The notes beneath the pieces were generated by a model. The model saw only the letters and a program-made list of their open reading frames with translations. It had not been told where the DNA came from and did not search any database. The position numbers and the translations under genes were made by a program. This document shows, one piece after another, positions 26,273-36,300 of a stretch of DNA of 64,000 nucleotides. The DNA lies in contig NZ_JAUTBA010000001.1 of NCBI RefSeq assembly GCF_030818895.1, positions 992,001 to 1,056,000 on the forward strand. The letters run 5' to 3'. This stretch comes from Sphingobacterium zeae (GTDB taxonomy: Bacteria; Bacteroidota; Bacteroidia; Sphingobacteriales; Sphingobacteriaceae). Within the stretch, counting starts at the first letter, position 1, and every line of letters begins with the position of its first letter.

Positions 26273-26294
26273 TAGTGAAAACCGATTTTCACTA
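26273..26294. promoter_or_regulatory. 22-bp inverted repeat in the SusC leader
   Basis: TAGTGAAAA and TTTTCACTA are perfect 9-bp arms around CCGA, 49 bp before the SusC start and about 100 bp downstream of the P4 -7 element. It may be a second regulator's operator or an RNA stem-loop in the leader. No other gene is seen in the 26004-26343 gap. Confidence 0.45.
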
Positions 26295-26343
26295 CCGAAG
26301 ATCAAAAAGGGAAAGAATAAAATAATACCTAAATAATACTTTA

Positions 26344-29300
26344 ATGATAAACTATTTAACAATTAGGTTTGATCATCATGTAAAGAAGTACACTTTTTTG
26401 CTACTTATGGCGATGCTGTGCACCTTGAATTTATTTGCTCAAACCGCTCGGACTGGAAAAGTAAACGATGAAAAAGGTTTGCCTATCCAAGGTGTAACTG
26501 TACAGGTAAAAGGCAAAACTATGACGGCAAAGACCAATGCCGATGGGTCATTTAACATCAATGCACTGCCATCGGATGTATTGGCCTTCAGAAGCCTTGG
26601 TTATGAACCTCAAGAAATTTCTGTGGGTAATAAAAATATCTTCAATATAGTTCTTGCACAAAAGGTCGATGTCATGGACGAAGTCGTGGTGGTTGGTTAC
26701 GGCACGATGAAAAAGAAAGATGTGACGGGTTCGATAGCGAGTGTGGGCGAAAAAGAACTTAAGGCAATGCCCGTAAAAGATGCGTTGCAGGCGATGCAAG
26801 GCAAGGTGGCAGGGGTTGACATTACATCCAATCAACGGCCGGGAACAACTGGTAGCATAAAAATCAGGGGTGTAAGGTCGTTAAACGCCGATCAAGACCC
26901 TTTATATGTAGTTGATGGGATGGTATTGCAGGCCGGCGGAATTGAGAATATCAATCCGAGTGATATTGAGACCATTGATGTCTTAAAAGATGCTTCTGCA
27001 ACCGCTGTGTATGGTTCGCGTGGTGCCAATGGTGTGGTTTTGGTGACGACTAAGCAAGGCAAAAAAGGTCGTTTACAATTAAATTATGCAGGTACAGCGA
27101 CATTCGAGAAGATGTATGATGTCACAGAATACATGGATGCTGCACAATGGTTGGATTATGCGCGCTTGGCGAAATTTGGAACAACAACACCTAGTTATAC
27201 AAGTGACTTTTCAAAGTGGGGCTCTGTAGCGGCCTCCTGGGCAAATATCGCGAAAGGATGGACCAATAATAATACGGTTTGGGATCCAAGCTTAGTAGGT
27301 AATTACGATTGGGCTGATGCTGGCCGTAAAAATGCCTTATCTACTGAACATACCTTAAGCGTCTCTGGTGGTGGCGAGAATTCAAAAGGTTATGGTTCAT
27401 TTGGCTATTTAAAGCAAGATGCCACACAGCCAGGGCAAAAATTTAATCGCTATACTTCAAAAGTAAGTTTTGAAGCGACTCCGACGAATTGGTTTACTAT
27501 GGGTGCTTCACTAAATGTATTTTTCTCCGATCAAGATTATGGCTATAACTTTTCTAAATCCGTCACGGGAGCGGGCGATTACTACAACGCTTTACGAGGA
27601 ATGTTGCCCTGGACAGTACCCTATGACGAGAATGGAAACTACCTGAGAAACCCTGCGGCAGGTGATATCAATATCATTAATCCAATTAATGAATTGGAAT
27701 ACAATACCAATCAACGGCAGACTTTTGGTGCGAATGGTAGTTTCTTTAGCCAATTGGATTTTGGACAGATTTATGAGCCATTAAAAGGTTTAAAATATCG
27801 TGTGCAATTTGGGCCGGAGTTTAGATATTATCGTGCGGGCTTGGCCAATGCGGCTGAAGGAATTAATGGTGACGGAAATAACGCAGTAAGGTTTTCGACA
27901 ACTCGAAATCTTGCTTGGACCTTGGATCATTTGATCTACTACGATCGCGACTTCGGCACAGATCATCACTTGGGGATTACCTTATTACAGAGTTCATCGA
28001 AAAAAAATGTCGAAACAAGCGATATGCGTGCGACCGATGTGTATAGTGCAAATGAACTATGGTATAATATTAGTTCCGGAGGTTTTATCGGTAGCTACGG
28101 GACAGGCTTATCAGAACGACAAATGGAATCCTATATGGCTCGTGCAAACTATAGCTACAGGGACCGTTATATGTTAACTGCTTTTGTGCGATGGGATGGA
28201 TCGTCGGTATTGGCTCCAGGGCATCAATGGAGTTCATTTCCCTCTGTAGCTGCTTCTTGGCGTATTGATCAAGAAGATTTTATGAAAAATTCATCTTACA
28301 TCAATACTTTAAAATTACGCATGGGATTTGGTATCGTAGGAAACGAGGCAATATCTCCTTATCGAACTAAAGGCTTATTAACACAGAACTTTTACAATTG
28401 GAGTGCAACGAATTCAACGCCAGGCTATATTGCATCAGACCCTTCTGCAGCGTCTCCCCAATCCATGGCAAACCCTGAGTTGGGTTGGGAACGTACGACG
28501 CAATATAATATGGGAATAGATTATGGCTTTTTCAATAACCGCGTTAATGGAGCGCTGGATTTCTATAAGACACGAACCAATGATTTAATTATGTTGATGG
28601 GATTAAACCCTGTAGCAGGATTTCCAAATACTTGGGCAAATATTGGGAAAACCGGTGGCTGGGGGATTGATTTACAATTGAATACTGTCAATATCAAACA
28701 GGATAATTTCCAGTGGAATACAACTTTAACTTGGTCCAAAGACAAGAGTAAAATTATCCAATTGCAAAACGGTCGTACGAGTGATATCAGCAACAAATGG
28801 TTTGTGGGTCAGGAAATTTCTGTTCCTTACGATCTAGTTTACGATGGTATTTGGAAGACTTCCGAAGCAGAAGAAGCTAAAAAATATGGTGCTAATCCTG
28901 GACAGATTCGTGTAAAAGATATTAGTGGTCCGGATGGTGTGCCTGATGGAAAAGTGGACAGAAACTATGATTCACAAATATTAGGTTCTTATCGTCCGAA
29001 ATGGTCAGCAGGTATTATGAATACATTCACCTATAAAAACTTTGATTTATCTTTCTTTATTTTCTCCCGTTGGGGGCAAATGATTAATGCTGGTGCGGAG
29101 ACCTTAGGCGGTCGTTTTATGATGCGTAAATTGGATTATTTTATTCCTGGGGTTCATGAAGATGCAGAATATTACCAACCAGGATCAAATGGAGAGGCGG
29201 CAGATCCGTGGAGTTCTTCCATGAATTATCGTGATGGCTCATTTATTAAGTTGCGGAATGTAAGTTTGGGCTATAATTTTCCGAAAACAAAATTAGCGAA

Positions 29301-29472
29301 GCTGGGGGTAAGTAACTTTAAAATCTATGCACAAATTATGAATCCGGCAATGTTGTATTCAAAAGTGGATTTCTTGGATCCGGATTTAGCAAGTTATAAT
29401 AATAACACGACACAAGCTGGCTCAGCAATAACAACACGAGGTGCAGTAATTGGTGTAAACATTGGGTTTTAG
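26344..29472 (+). CDS. SusC-like TonB-dependent outer-membrane transporter (pair 1)
   Basis: This 1042-residue outer-membrane barrel should import rhamnogalacturonan oligosaccharides using TonB energy. A signal peptide (ending NLFAQ) is followed by a carboxypeptidase-regulatory-like domain (GKVNDEKGLPIQGVTVQVKG), the TonB-box-like stretch DEVVVVGYGTMKKKDVTG near 118, and the plug with SIKIRGVRSLNADQDPLYVVDG and DIETIDVLKDASATAVYGSRG. The rest is beta-barrel ending in GVNIGF with a terminal Phe. The ATG at 26344 is the only good start, and its signal is slightly long. It is paired with a SusD gene 27 bp downstream and driven by P4. The family is certain; substrate is inferred from the locus. 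Confidence 0.94.
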   Translation: MINYLTIRFDHHVKKYTFLLLMAMLCTLNLFAQTARTGKVNDEKGLPIQGVTVQVKGKTMTAKTNADGSFNINALPSDVLAFRSLGYEPQEISVGNKNIFNIVLAQKVDVMDEVVVVGYGTMKKKDVTGSIASVGEKELKAMPVKDALQAMQGKVAGVDITSNQRPGTTGSIKIRGVRSLNADQDPLYVVDGMVLQAGGIENINPSDIETIDVLKDASATAVYGSRGANGVVLVTTKQGKKGRLQLNYAGTATFEKMYDVTEYMDAAQWLDYARLAKFGTTTPSYTSDFSKWGSVAASWANIAKGWTNNNTVWDPSLVGNYDWADAGRKNALSTEHTLSVSGGGENSKGYGSFGYLKQDATQPGQKFNRYTSKVSFEATPTNWFTMGASLNVFFSDQDYGYNFSKSVTGAGDYYNALRGMLPWTVPYDENGNYLRNPAAGDINIINPINELEYNTNQRQTFGANGSFFSQLDFGQIYEPLKGLKYRVQFGPEFRYYRAGLANAAEGINGDGNNAVRFSTTRNLAWTLDHLIYYDRDFGTDHHLGITLLQSSSKKNVETSDMRATDVYSANELWYNISSGGFIGSYGTGLSERQMESYMARANYSYRDRYMLTAFVRWDGSSVLAPGHQWSSFPSVAASWRIDQEDFMKNSSYINTLKLRMGFGIVGNEAISPYRTKGLLTQNFYNWSATNSTPGYIASDPSAASPQSMANPELGWERTTQYNMGIDYGFFNNRVNGALDFYKTRTNDLIMLMGLNPVAGFPNTWANIGKTGGWGIDLQLNTVNIKQDNFQWNTTLTWSKDKSKIIQLQNGRTSDISNKWFVGQEISVPYDLVYDGIWKTSEAEEAKKYGANPGQIRVKDISGPDGVPDGKVDRNYDSQILGSYRPKWSAGIMNTFTYKNFDLSFFIFSRWGQMINAGAETLGGRFMMRKLDYFIPGVHEDAEYYQPGSNGEAADPWSSSMNYRDGSFIKLRNVSLGYNFPKTKLAKLGVSNFKIYAQIMNPAMLYSKVDFLDPDLASYNNNTTQAGSAITTRGAVIGVNIGF

Positions 29473-29499
29473 ACCGTAAAAAGATTAAAAAAGATTCTC

Positions 29500-31578
29500 A
29501 TGAAAAATTATAAAATATTAATTGCTTTAATGCTTGGATCAGCGGGATTGCTGGGATTAAATGCTTGTAGTAAAGATTTTTTAAAAGAAGAGCAGATCAC
29601 CACACCGACGACTGACTATTTTAAAACACAGGCAGGGTTGGATGATCTGGCGACAGGAGTTTACTCGAAGCTGAAATTTAAATATAATTATACCTGGGGC
29701 ATGGCTTTGTTTAATTTAGGTGTTGACGAGTTTACGGATGCAAATAACCCCTCTCCGAGCTTCAATAGTTATAGTATGGATCTTAACCCAGCTGAATCAA
29801 CCTATGGGGGAGCAAATATTCAGCCGGTGTTTGACAATATGTATAGCGGTATTGAATCGGCCAATACCCTGATTCAGAATGTACCACTATATTACGATAA
29901 ATCCAATGCCAACTATAATACACGTCTAGGCGAGGGGTATTTTATGCGGGGATATTTCTATCTACAATTGATCGTACAGTTTGGTGGTGTACCCTTAAAG
30001 TTGACCCCAACGACAAAAGTGGAATCCTATTTTACGCGCGCTTCCGAAGACGCGTGTTTTGCGCAGGCCATTTCTGATCTGGAGCAGGCTTATGCCTTGC
30101 TGCCCGCTTCGGCGACAGAATTTGGACGGGTGACCAAATCAGCTGCAGCACATTACGTTGCTAAAGCCAGACTGACTCGGGCCAGTGAGTTATATTCTTC
30201 TTGGAATTCAAAATATATCGCAGAAGATTTGGATGCGGTTATCAAATACGGAACGGAAGTCGTGGCGGCACATCCCCTGGTTGATGACTATGTAAAATTA
30301 TGGGATTATCAAAAGGCGAATAGTGCCAATGAAAAAGTATCTGAAGTTGTTCTTTCGGCACAGTTTTCGGACGACCAGGCAACCTGGGGACGTTATGGAA
30401 ATCAGATCCATCTTTACTATCCTGCTGTTTATCAAGATTTAGGTGGAACGAGTCGAGACATATCGGGCGATCGTGAATTCTCCTATGCGCGTACCACAAA
30501 CTATACCTTAGATGTCTTTGACCGCGTCAATGATTCCCGTTTCTGGAAATCCTTTATTACGATGTATGGCGCCAATAATACCGCGAATGCACCTGTATGG
30601 ACTGCAACTAATGCATCTCTTGGGCCTACAGGGACTGTTGCAGGTACCAAACGCTTTAAAGGGGGTGAGCTGGGTATAAAATATATTGTAAATAACAATG
30701 GCGATACGCGCTACACGGCAGTAGCCAGTGATGCAACAGGGGTGCTTAAAAATGGCGTGATGCAAAATACCCATACCTTTGTACGTTATTTTCAAGGAGA
30801 ACCGCAAGCCTGGGTGGGAAAACATGGAAATAACGGTTACTATGGTGTACAGTCACGCTATGTGGCGCTTTCAAAGTTTAGAGACGGTTATCGGGTTAGT
30901 ATCGCCTCAGCTAACGGTACACGAGATGTGATTATGGCACGTTCGGCAGAAGACGTCTTGATGGTGGCCGAAGCGTATATCCGCAAGGGTGAAGGCCAGT
31001 ATGCCAATGCCATACAGTGGATCAATAAACTACGTAGCCGTGCCGGCTATAAAAATGGTGAAGACCGCGCGAAAAATGTCGATGGCGGACAAGCCTATAA
31101 GAATAATTCCTATGCGGTCGGTAAAGGAGGTGGTTTTTCCGCTGAAGGTGCAATCTACTGGGAAGGGAACTCTTATTACGAATCCAATAATGATATGGCT
31201 AAAACCACGGCATCTTCGGAAACACAGATGCTGATCAATTCGGTCGCTGATATTTATAACTCAGCAGTAGATGCTCCAATCTACCAAAAATTGGGTGCGG
31301 CAAGCAATGCGCAGAAAATGATGGCTTTCCTGTTGAATGAGCGCACGCGTGAATTGTGTGGCGAACTCTACCGCTGGGAAGATCTGGCACGCACCAAAAC
31401 CTTGGAATCGAGATGGAAGGCTTTCAATGATGGGTATGTACGGGGTAATACAGTGTTTAGTCCGAATACGCATTACTATCGGCCAATTCCGCAATCTTTC
31501 TTGGATGCAACCACCAATGAAAGTGGTGCTGCATTGACACCGGCCGAAAAACAGGCTATGCAGAATCCAGGATATTAG
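29500..31578 (+). CDS. SusD/RagB-family glycan-binding lipoprotein (pair 1)
   Basis: This 692-residue surface lipoprotein should form the lid of the SusC transporter encoded just before it. The lipobox is GLNAC with Cys23, followed by SKDFLKEEQITTPTTDYF. TPR-like helices are visible around MRGYFYLQLIVQFGGVPL and the C-terminal NERTRELCGELYRWEDLART typical of SusD. It is longer than most SusD proteins (about 500-600), with extra sequence in the middle (residues about 330-450, rich in Asn/Thr/Gly). It ends with the family's YRPIPQSFLDA region, and a strong terminator follows 25 bp after the stop. Confidence 0.93.
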   Translation: MKNYKILIALMLGSAGLLGLNACSKDFLKEEQITTPTTDYFKTQAGLDDLATGVYSKLKFKYNYTWGMALFNLGVDEFTDANNPSPSFNSYSMDLNPAESTYGGANIQPVFDNMYSGIESANTLIQNVPLYYDKSNANYNTRLGEGYFMRGYFYLQLIVQFGGVPLKLTPTTKVESYFTRASEDACFAQAISDLEQAYALLPASATEFGRVTKSAAAHYVAKARLTRASELYSSWNSKYIAEDLDAVIKYGTEVVAAHPLVDDYVKLWDYQKANSANEKVSEVVLSAQFSDDQATWGRYGNQIHLYYPAVYQDLGGTSRDISGDREFSYARTTNYTLDVFDRVNDSRFWKSFITMYGANNTANAPVWTATNASLGPTGTVAGTKRFKGGELGIKYIVNNNGDTRYTAVASDATGVLKNGVMQNTHTFVRYFQGEPQAWVGKHGNNGYYGVQSRYVALSKFRDGYRVSIASANGTRDVIMARSAEDVLMVAEAYIRKGEGQYANAIQWINKLRSRAGYKNGEDRAKNVDGGQAYKNNSYAVGKGGGFSAEGAIYWEGNSYYESNNDMAKTTASSETQMLINSVADIYNSAVDAPIYQKLGAASNAQKMMAFLLNERTRELCGELYRWEDLARTKTLESRWKAFNDGYVRGNTVFSPNTHYYRPIPQSFLDATTNESGAALTPAEKQAMQNPGY

Positions 31579-31603
31579 TAATTTTTATAATCAAACTCAA
31601 CCT

Positions 31604-31637
31604 AACCTACCCGTTCTGAACGGGTAGGTTTTTTTTT
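31604..31637 (+). terminator. terminator after SusC/D pair 1
   Basis: AACCTACCCGTT (31604-31615) pairs with AACGGGTAGGTT (31619-31630), followed by nine T. It closes the two-gene SusC/D unit. Confidence 0.9.
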
Positions 31638-31656
31638 GTGAAAATGCATGCGGTTA

Positions 31657-31701
31657 CAGGATAGCGCAGGATAGGTCCCTTCGCTAGTTTTCTTATCTTA
31701 C
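31657..31701 (+). promoter_or_regulatory. P5: CAGGAT-type promoter of the second GH28 operon
   Basis: CAGGAT (31657-31662), AGCG, CAGGATAG (31667-31674), 19 bp, TATCTTAC (31694-31701). It lies directly after the SusD terminator. The leader to the ATG at 31877 is about 170 nt. Confidence 0.6.
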
Positions 31702-31876
31702 AGCTTGATTCGCCTATCACTGCGAGTCTAATTAAACCAAATTGTAAACCACGGGACGGAAGTGTTTAAATAGATAGAAATCCCATTGGCCATTCTGTGT
31801 ATTTTCACGGTCGATGCCAGTGGGCTGGAGGTGCCCGCTCATATATTTAAGTATAACCAGAAACAATTATAAGTCA

Positions 31877-33277
31877 ATGAAAAAGATTCTTAGTATGATT
31901 CTCGCAATTTTTGCTTGCGCAGCAGGTCAAGCGCAACAGACGACCTGGAGCAGTTCCCAGCAGCCCCTAAAAGAAATTGAACAGCTTAAAAAGATTATTG
32001 TGGCCCCCTCATTTAGAAATAAAGATTATTCCATCGCCGATTTTGGGGCACTTGGAGATGGAAAGACAAAAAATACAGCAGCTTTTAAAGAAGCAATTGA
32101 AACGTGCAATAAGCAAGGTGGAGGACGGGTGGTGGTTCCTAAAGGGGTATACTTGACCGGTGCTATTTATTTGAAAAGCAATGTCAATCTTCATGTTAGT
32201 GAAGGCGCAACGATACTGTTCAGTAGAGATAGCGCAGATTACCCAATGGTATTCACCCGTTGGGAAGGTATGGAATGTGTCAATTTTTCCCCATTCATCT
32301 ATGCGTATAAAGAAGAAAACATTGCCATTACGGGAAAAGGATTGTTGGATGGAAATGCCGACAATGATCATTGGTGGTATTGGTGCGGTGCGAGAAAATA
32401 TGGCTGGCATGAAAGCCGCCCTGGCGAACAAAAGCCTGCACGTGCAATTTTGCATCAGCAGATGGCCGAAGAGATCGATCCGCACAAAAGGGTATTTGGC
32501 GACGGAAATTTTCTCCGGCCCAATTTTGTACAACCTTATCTATGCAAAAATGTCTGGATTGCTGACGTGAAGTTAATTAATTCTCCGATGTGGAATCTCA
32601 ATCCTGTCCTATGTGAGAATGTGTTGATTGAAGGAGTGAAAGTGGTGAGTCATGGACCTAATAATGATGGCTGTGATCCTGAAGCAAGTAAAAATGTATG
32701 GATCAGGAATTGCTATTTTGATACCGGCGATGATTGTATTGCCATTAAGTCTGGACGAGACGAAGATGGCCGCAATATTGGTCGACCTGCGGAGAATCAT
32801 ATCATCGAAAATTGTGAAATGAAAGATGGACATGGCGGTGTCGTTATCGGTAGCGAGATTGCCGGCGGAGCTAAAAATATCTACGCGCTGAACAATGTCA
32901 TGGATAGTCCAAATCTAGATCGTGCCCTTCGGATAAAGACCAGTTCAAGTAGAGGCGGTACTATCGAAAATGTGTTTTTTTATAACACACAGGTGGGACA
33001 GTATAAAGAAGCTGCTGTGCGTTTTAATATGTTTTATGAAAAGCCCGGAAAACATATTCCGACGATTCGGAATATCTGGGTCGAAAACCTTCAGGTCAAA
33101 GGTGGCGGCAAGTATGCGGTGCTCTCCACGGCTTATGAATCGTCACCTGTCACTGATTTTACAATGGTGAATTGTAAAATTGAAGGTGTAAAAGAAGCCT
33201 ATAAAGTGGATTACCTAAAGCATGTAACATTAAAGAATGTCATTGTTAATGGGAAGGAAATCAAGTCTTTCGATTAG
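31877..33277 (+). CDS. GH28 polygalacturonase-like hydrolase (second copy)
   Basis: This exported beta-helix enzyme of about 466 residues should act on galacturonosyl bonds. I chose the ATG at 31877, which opens a signal peptide (MKKILSMILAIFACAAGQAQ); an upstream ATG at 31814 adds 21 unlikely residues. GH28 motifs are complete here: NNDGCDPEAS, FDTGDDCIAIKSGRDEDGR near 283, GHGGVVIGSE and RALRIKTSSSRGG. This set is closer to classical exo-type GH28 enzymes than the copy at 15168. It is first in a three-gene unit with two poorly known putative glycosidases. The family is confident; substrate is inferred from the locus. Confidence 0.9.
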   Translation: MKKILSMILAIFACAAGQAQQTTWSSSQQPLKEIEQLKKIIVAPSFRNKDYSIADFGALGDGKTKNTAAFKEAIETCNKQGGGRVVVPKGVYLTGAIYLKSNVNLHVSEGATILFSRDSADYPMVFTRWEGMECVNFSPFIYAYKEENIAITGKGLLDGNADNDHWWYWCGARKYGWHESRPGEQKPARAILHQQMAEEIDPHKRVFGDGNFLRPNFVQPYLCKNVWIADVKLINSPMWNLNPVLCENVLIEGVKVVSHGPNNDGCDPEASKNVWIRNCYFDTGDDCIAIKSGRDEDGRNIGRPAENHIIENCEMKDGHGGVVIGSEIAGGAKNIYALNNVMDSPNLDRALRIKTSSSRGGTIENVFFYNTQVGQYKEAAVRFNMFYEKPGKHIPTIRNIWVENLQVKGGGKYAVLSTAYESSPVTDFTMVNCKIEGVKEAYKVDYLKHVTLKNVIVNGKEIKSFD

Positions 33278-33385
33278 CATAACCTATCCGTCACGGGAAA
33301 ATTTAAAATCCATTGGCCATGAAGTAGCATGTTTGTCCTTAAAAAAGAAAGCTCAGCATCGCTAATGCATGAAATAATTATTGAT

Positions 33386-36300
33386 ATGATACGAAAGTGT
33401 TTGATTTTTTGTTGCTTTTCGATTGCCGTATTTTTACAGGAAACTCTTGCTCAATCCAAGCATTGGCAAGATAATGACCGCACGTTACATTATACCGAAG
33501 ATCAGGGTGACTTCCTGCTGGTCAATGGGCGATATCGATTTAATCGCGCACTTTATGGTAATAACCTCGCATCCCGCGTTGAAGCAGGAGATCTACCCGA
33601 ATTCGCGTTATACATGCCAGGAATGGGCGGTAATCTGCAATTTGTGTTAGGCAACAAGCAACTGCGAAAAAAAATGATTGATGCCGATCACATAGAGACA
33701 AGATATCGACCTGGAGCGATGCACTATCGTATTCAAGATGCTTTATTAGGAAAGGGCTATATTGATATTACTGTCCTGGCGCAGGCCAATGCTGAGGGGA
33801 TGATCGTAAAACTACAGCCGAAAAACGTTAAATCTGATGTACAGCTGTATGCTATCTATGGGGGAGCGAGCGGACAAACATTCAGTAGAAATGGCGACAT
33901 AGGCGCTGATCCTGAATCAGGGTTTTACCTTCTTCCAGCGTATTGTGAGCGTAACCACTATAGAATACACAAAAATAGTTTTGAGCTCAGGTATCAAAAC
34001 AAGAAAAATGAGCCGCAGTTTATGCAAGGTAGTTTTTCCGATCTTTCAAAGCTGCGCGTGTCAGATGCTACCATTTTGGATGATCTTTCCAATCTGGCGA
34101 ACCTGGAAAATAGGGGCAGCCCTATTCTTGTGGGAGAATATGATCTGACTGAAAAAACACATTATATTCAAATCGCTAAGGGTAAGCTTTCGGCCACGGA
34201 ATTTTCTGAAAGCTCCATAGCGAAGATCTTTGAACAAGCAGAACAGAAAAGAGCTTCCTTAGCCGGTCGGGTCAAAATAAATACACCGGATCGCTTTATC
34301 AATAATTTGGGTGCAGCATTGTCGGTAGCTGCTGACGGTATTTGGGAATCGCCTACTTTTCTGCATGGTGCTGTGGCATGGCGTATGCGATTGAATGCCT
34401 GGCGGGGAGCTTATACAGCAGATGTGTTGGGCTGGCACGATAGGGCGAAAGAACACTTTTCGAGCTACGCCAATTCGCAGGTAATGGAACCAAGCTCCGG
34501 CCCCGTAGTGATGGATACCGCATTACACCTCGCACGACATTTGGAGAAAATGGGTACCTCCATGTTTTCCAGTGGCTATATTTCGCGCAATCCCAATAAC
34601 AAGTCTGTCCCCCATCACTACGATATGAACTTGGTCTTTATCGATCAACTATTGTCACATTTTAATTATACAGGAGATGTTGCTTATATCAAAGAGATGT
34701 GGCCCATCCTGACCCGGCATCTCAATTGGGAAAAGCGCAATTTTGATCGTGACAATGATGGCCTGTACGATGCCTATTGTGCGATCTGGGCCAGCGATGG
34801 ATTGCAATATTCTGGTGGGGCTGTCACGCATACGACCGCTTATATGTATCGTGCGTATCAGATGATGGCCAAGCTCGCAAAGGTTATCGGTGAAGATGCA
34901 AATCCCTATCAACAGGAAGCTAATAAGATTCAACAGGCATTAAAAAACCGACTTTGGCTAAAAGAAAAGGGATATTTCGCAGAATTTCAGGATGCGCTTG
35001 GCAATCAGCTTGTACACGAAAATCCGGGTTTATGGACCATTTATCATGCCGCGGATGTGGCTATCCTAGATGATTTTGAAAGCTATCAAAACCTGCAATA
35101 TGTAACTAATTATTTGCCAAAGATTCCTATTCATGTCAACGGACAAGAGCAACAGCACCTGTATACTTTGCCCACGACGACATGGCAGCCCTATACCTGG
35201 TCCACCAATAATGTCGCTCTAGCCGAGAATTTACAAACGGCTCTTGCATACTGGCAGTCCGGACGGCCGGATGATGCGTATCAGCTTTGGAAGAGCAACC
35301 TTATAGAAAGCATGTATCATGGCATTAGCCCAGGAAATTTTCATCAACTCTCCCACTACGATGCATTTCGGGGTGAGTTGTACCGTGATTTTGCCGATCC
35401 CATTGGCGTCGCATCGCGAACGTTGGTTGAAGGTTTATTCGGTGTGCATCCCCGTCTATTGGATAATGAATTATTTATTAAGCCTGGTTTTCCAGCGACA
35501 TGGAATCATGCGCAGATCGAATTGCCGCAATGGAGTTACGCTTATAAAAAAGATAACACCTCTATTACATTTCAAATTAACACGCGTTATGCAATGCCAG
35601 TAAAACTTACGTTGGAAGTTCCAGTAGATTTTACAGCGGTACGTGCCGTGAAGGTCAACGGAAAGGAAGTCAAGTGGTCGCTAAAATCTTCAGCTATTAA
35701 TAGGCCATATGTCGTGATTGAATCTGACCCTGACAAAGATTTCGATATTTCAATCATCGGTGATGGTCAACTCGAAAGAATAGAAACCAGAAATGTAGAG
35801 CAAGCATTCACCGATCAATGGTCAGTCCCCTTAGCTGCTAATACCCAACTGTTAGAAAGCTTCGATCCTCAAGGTCTTATTGTAAACAGCATAGGGCAAA
35901 AATTTTCTTTCGTACAGCAAGAGCGGCTAGGGACCTTTTTTGTGAAGCTTCAGCAGGGAGAGATGATTTGGTGGCAAGCCGTTGATATTCGGTTATTACC
36001 ACCATTGAAAGCAACGATTGTAAAAAAGCATGCAGGTTATGGGTTAATCGTAGAAAATCGTTCCGTTCACCCGCAAGACCTCAAAATTGAGCATAATAGT
36101 TTCCAGGCTACCTTAAATTTAAAATCTAATGAAGCAAAAGAACTGCAGCTTCCAAGTCGTATCTTTTCGAAAGGAACAAACAACTTTTATCTGCGTGGGA
36201 AGACTTATCTTCAAAAAATAGATTATACCGATTGGACGATTAAGGATAAACCGAGTTTTTTGAAACAAAATTTATCAAATTATTACAATGCCCGTTTGAC

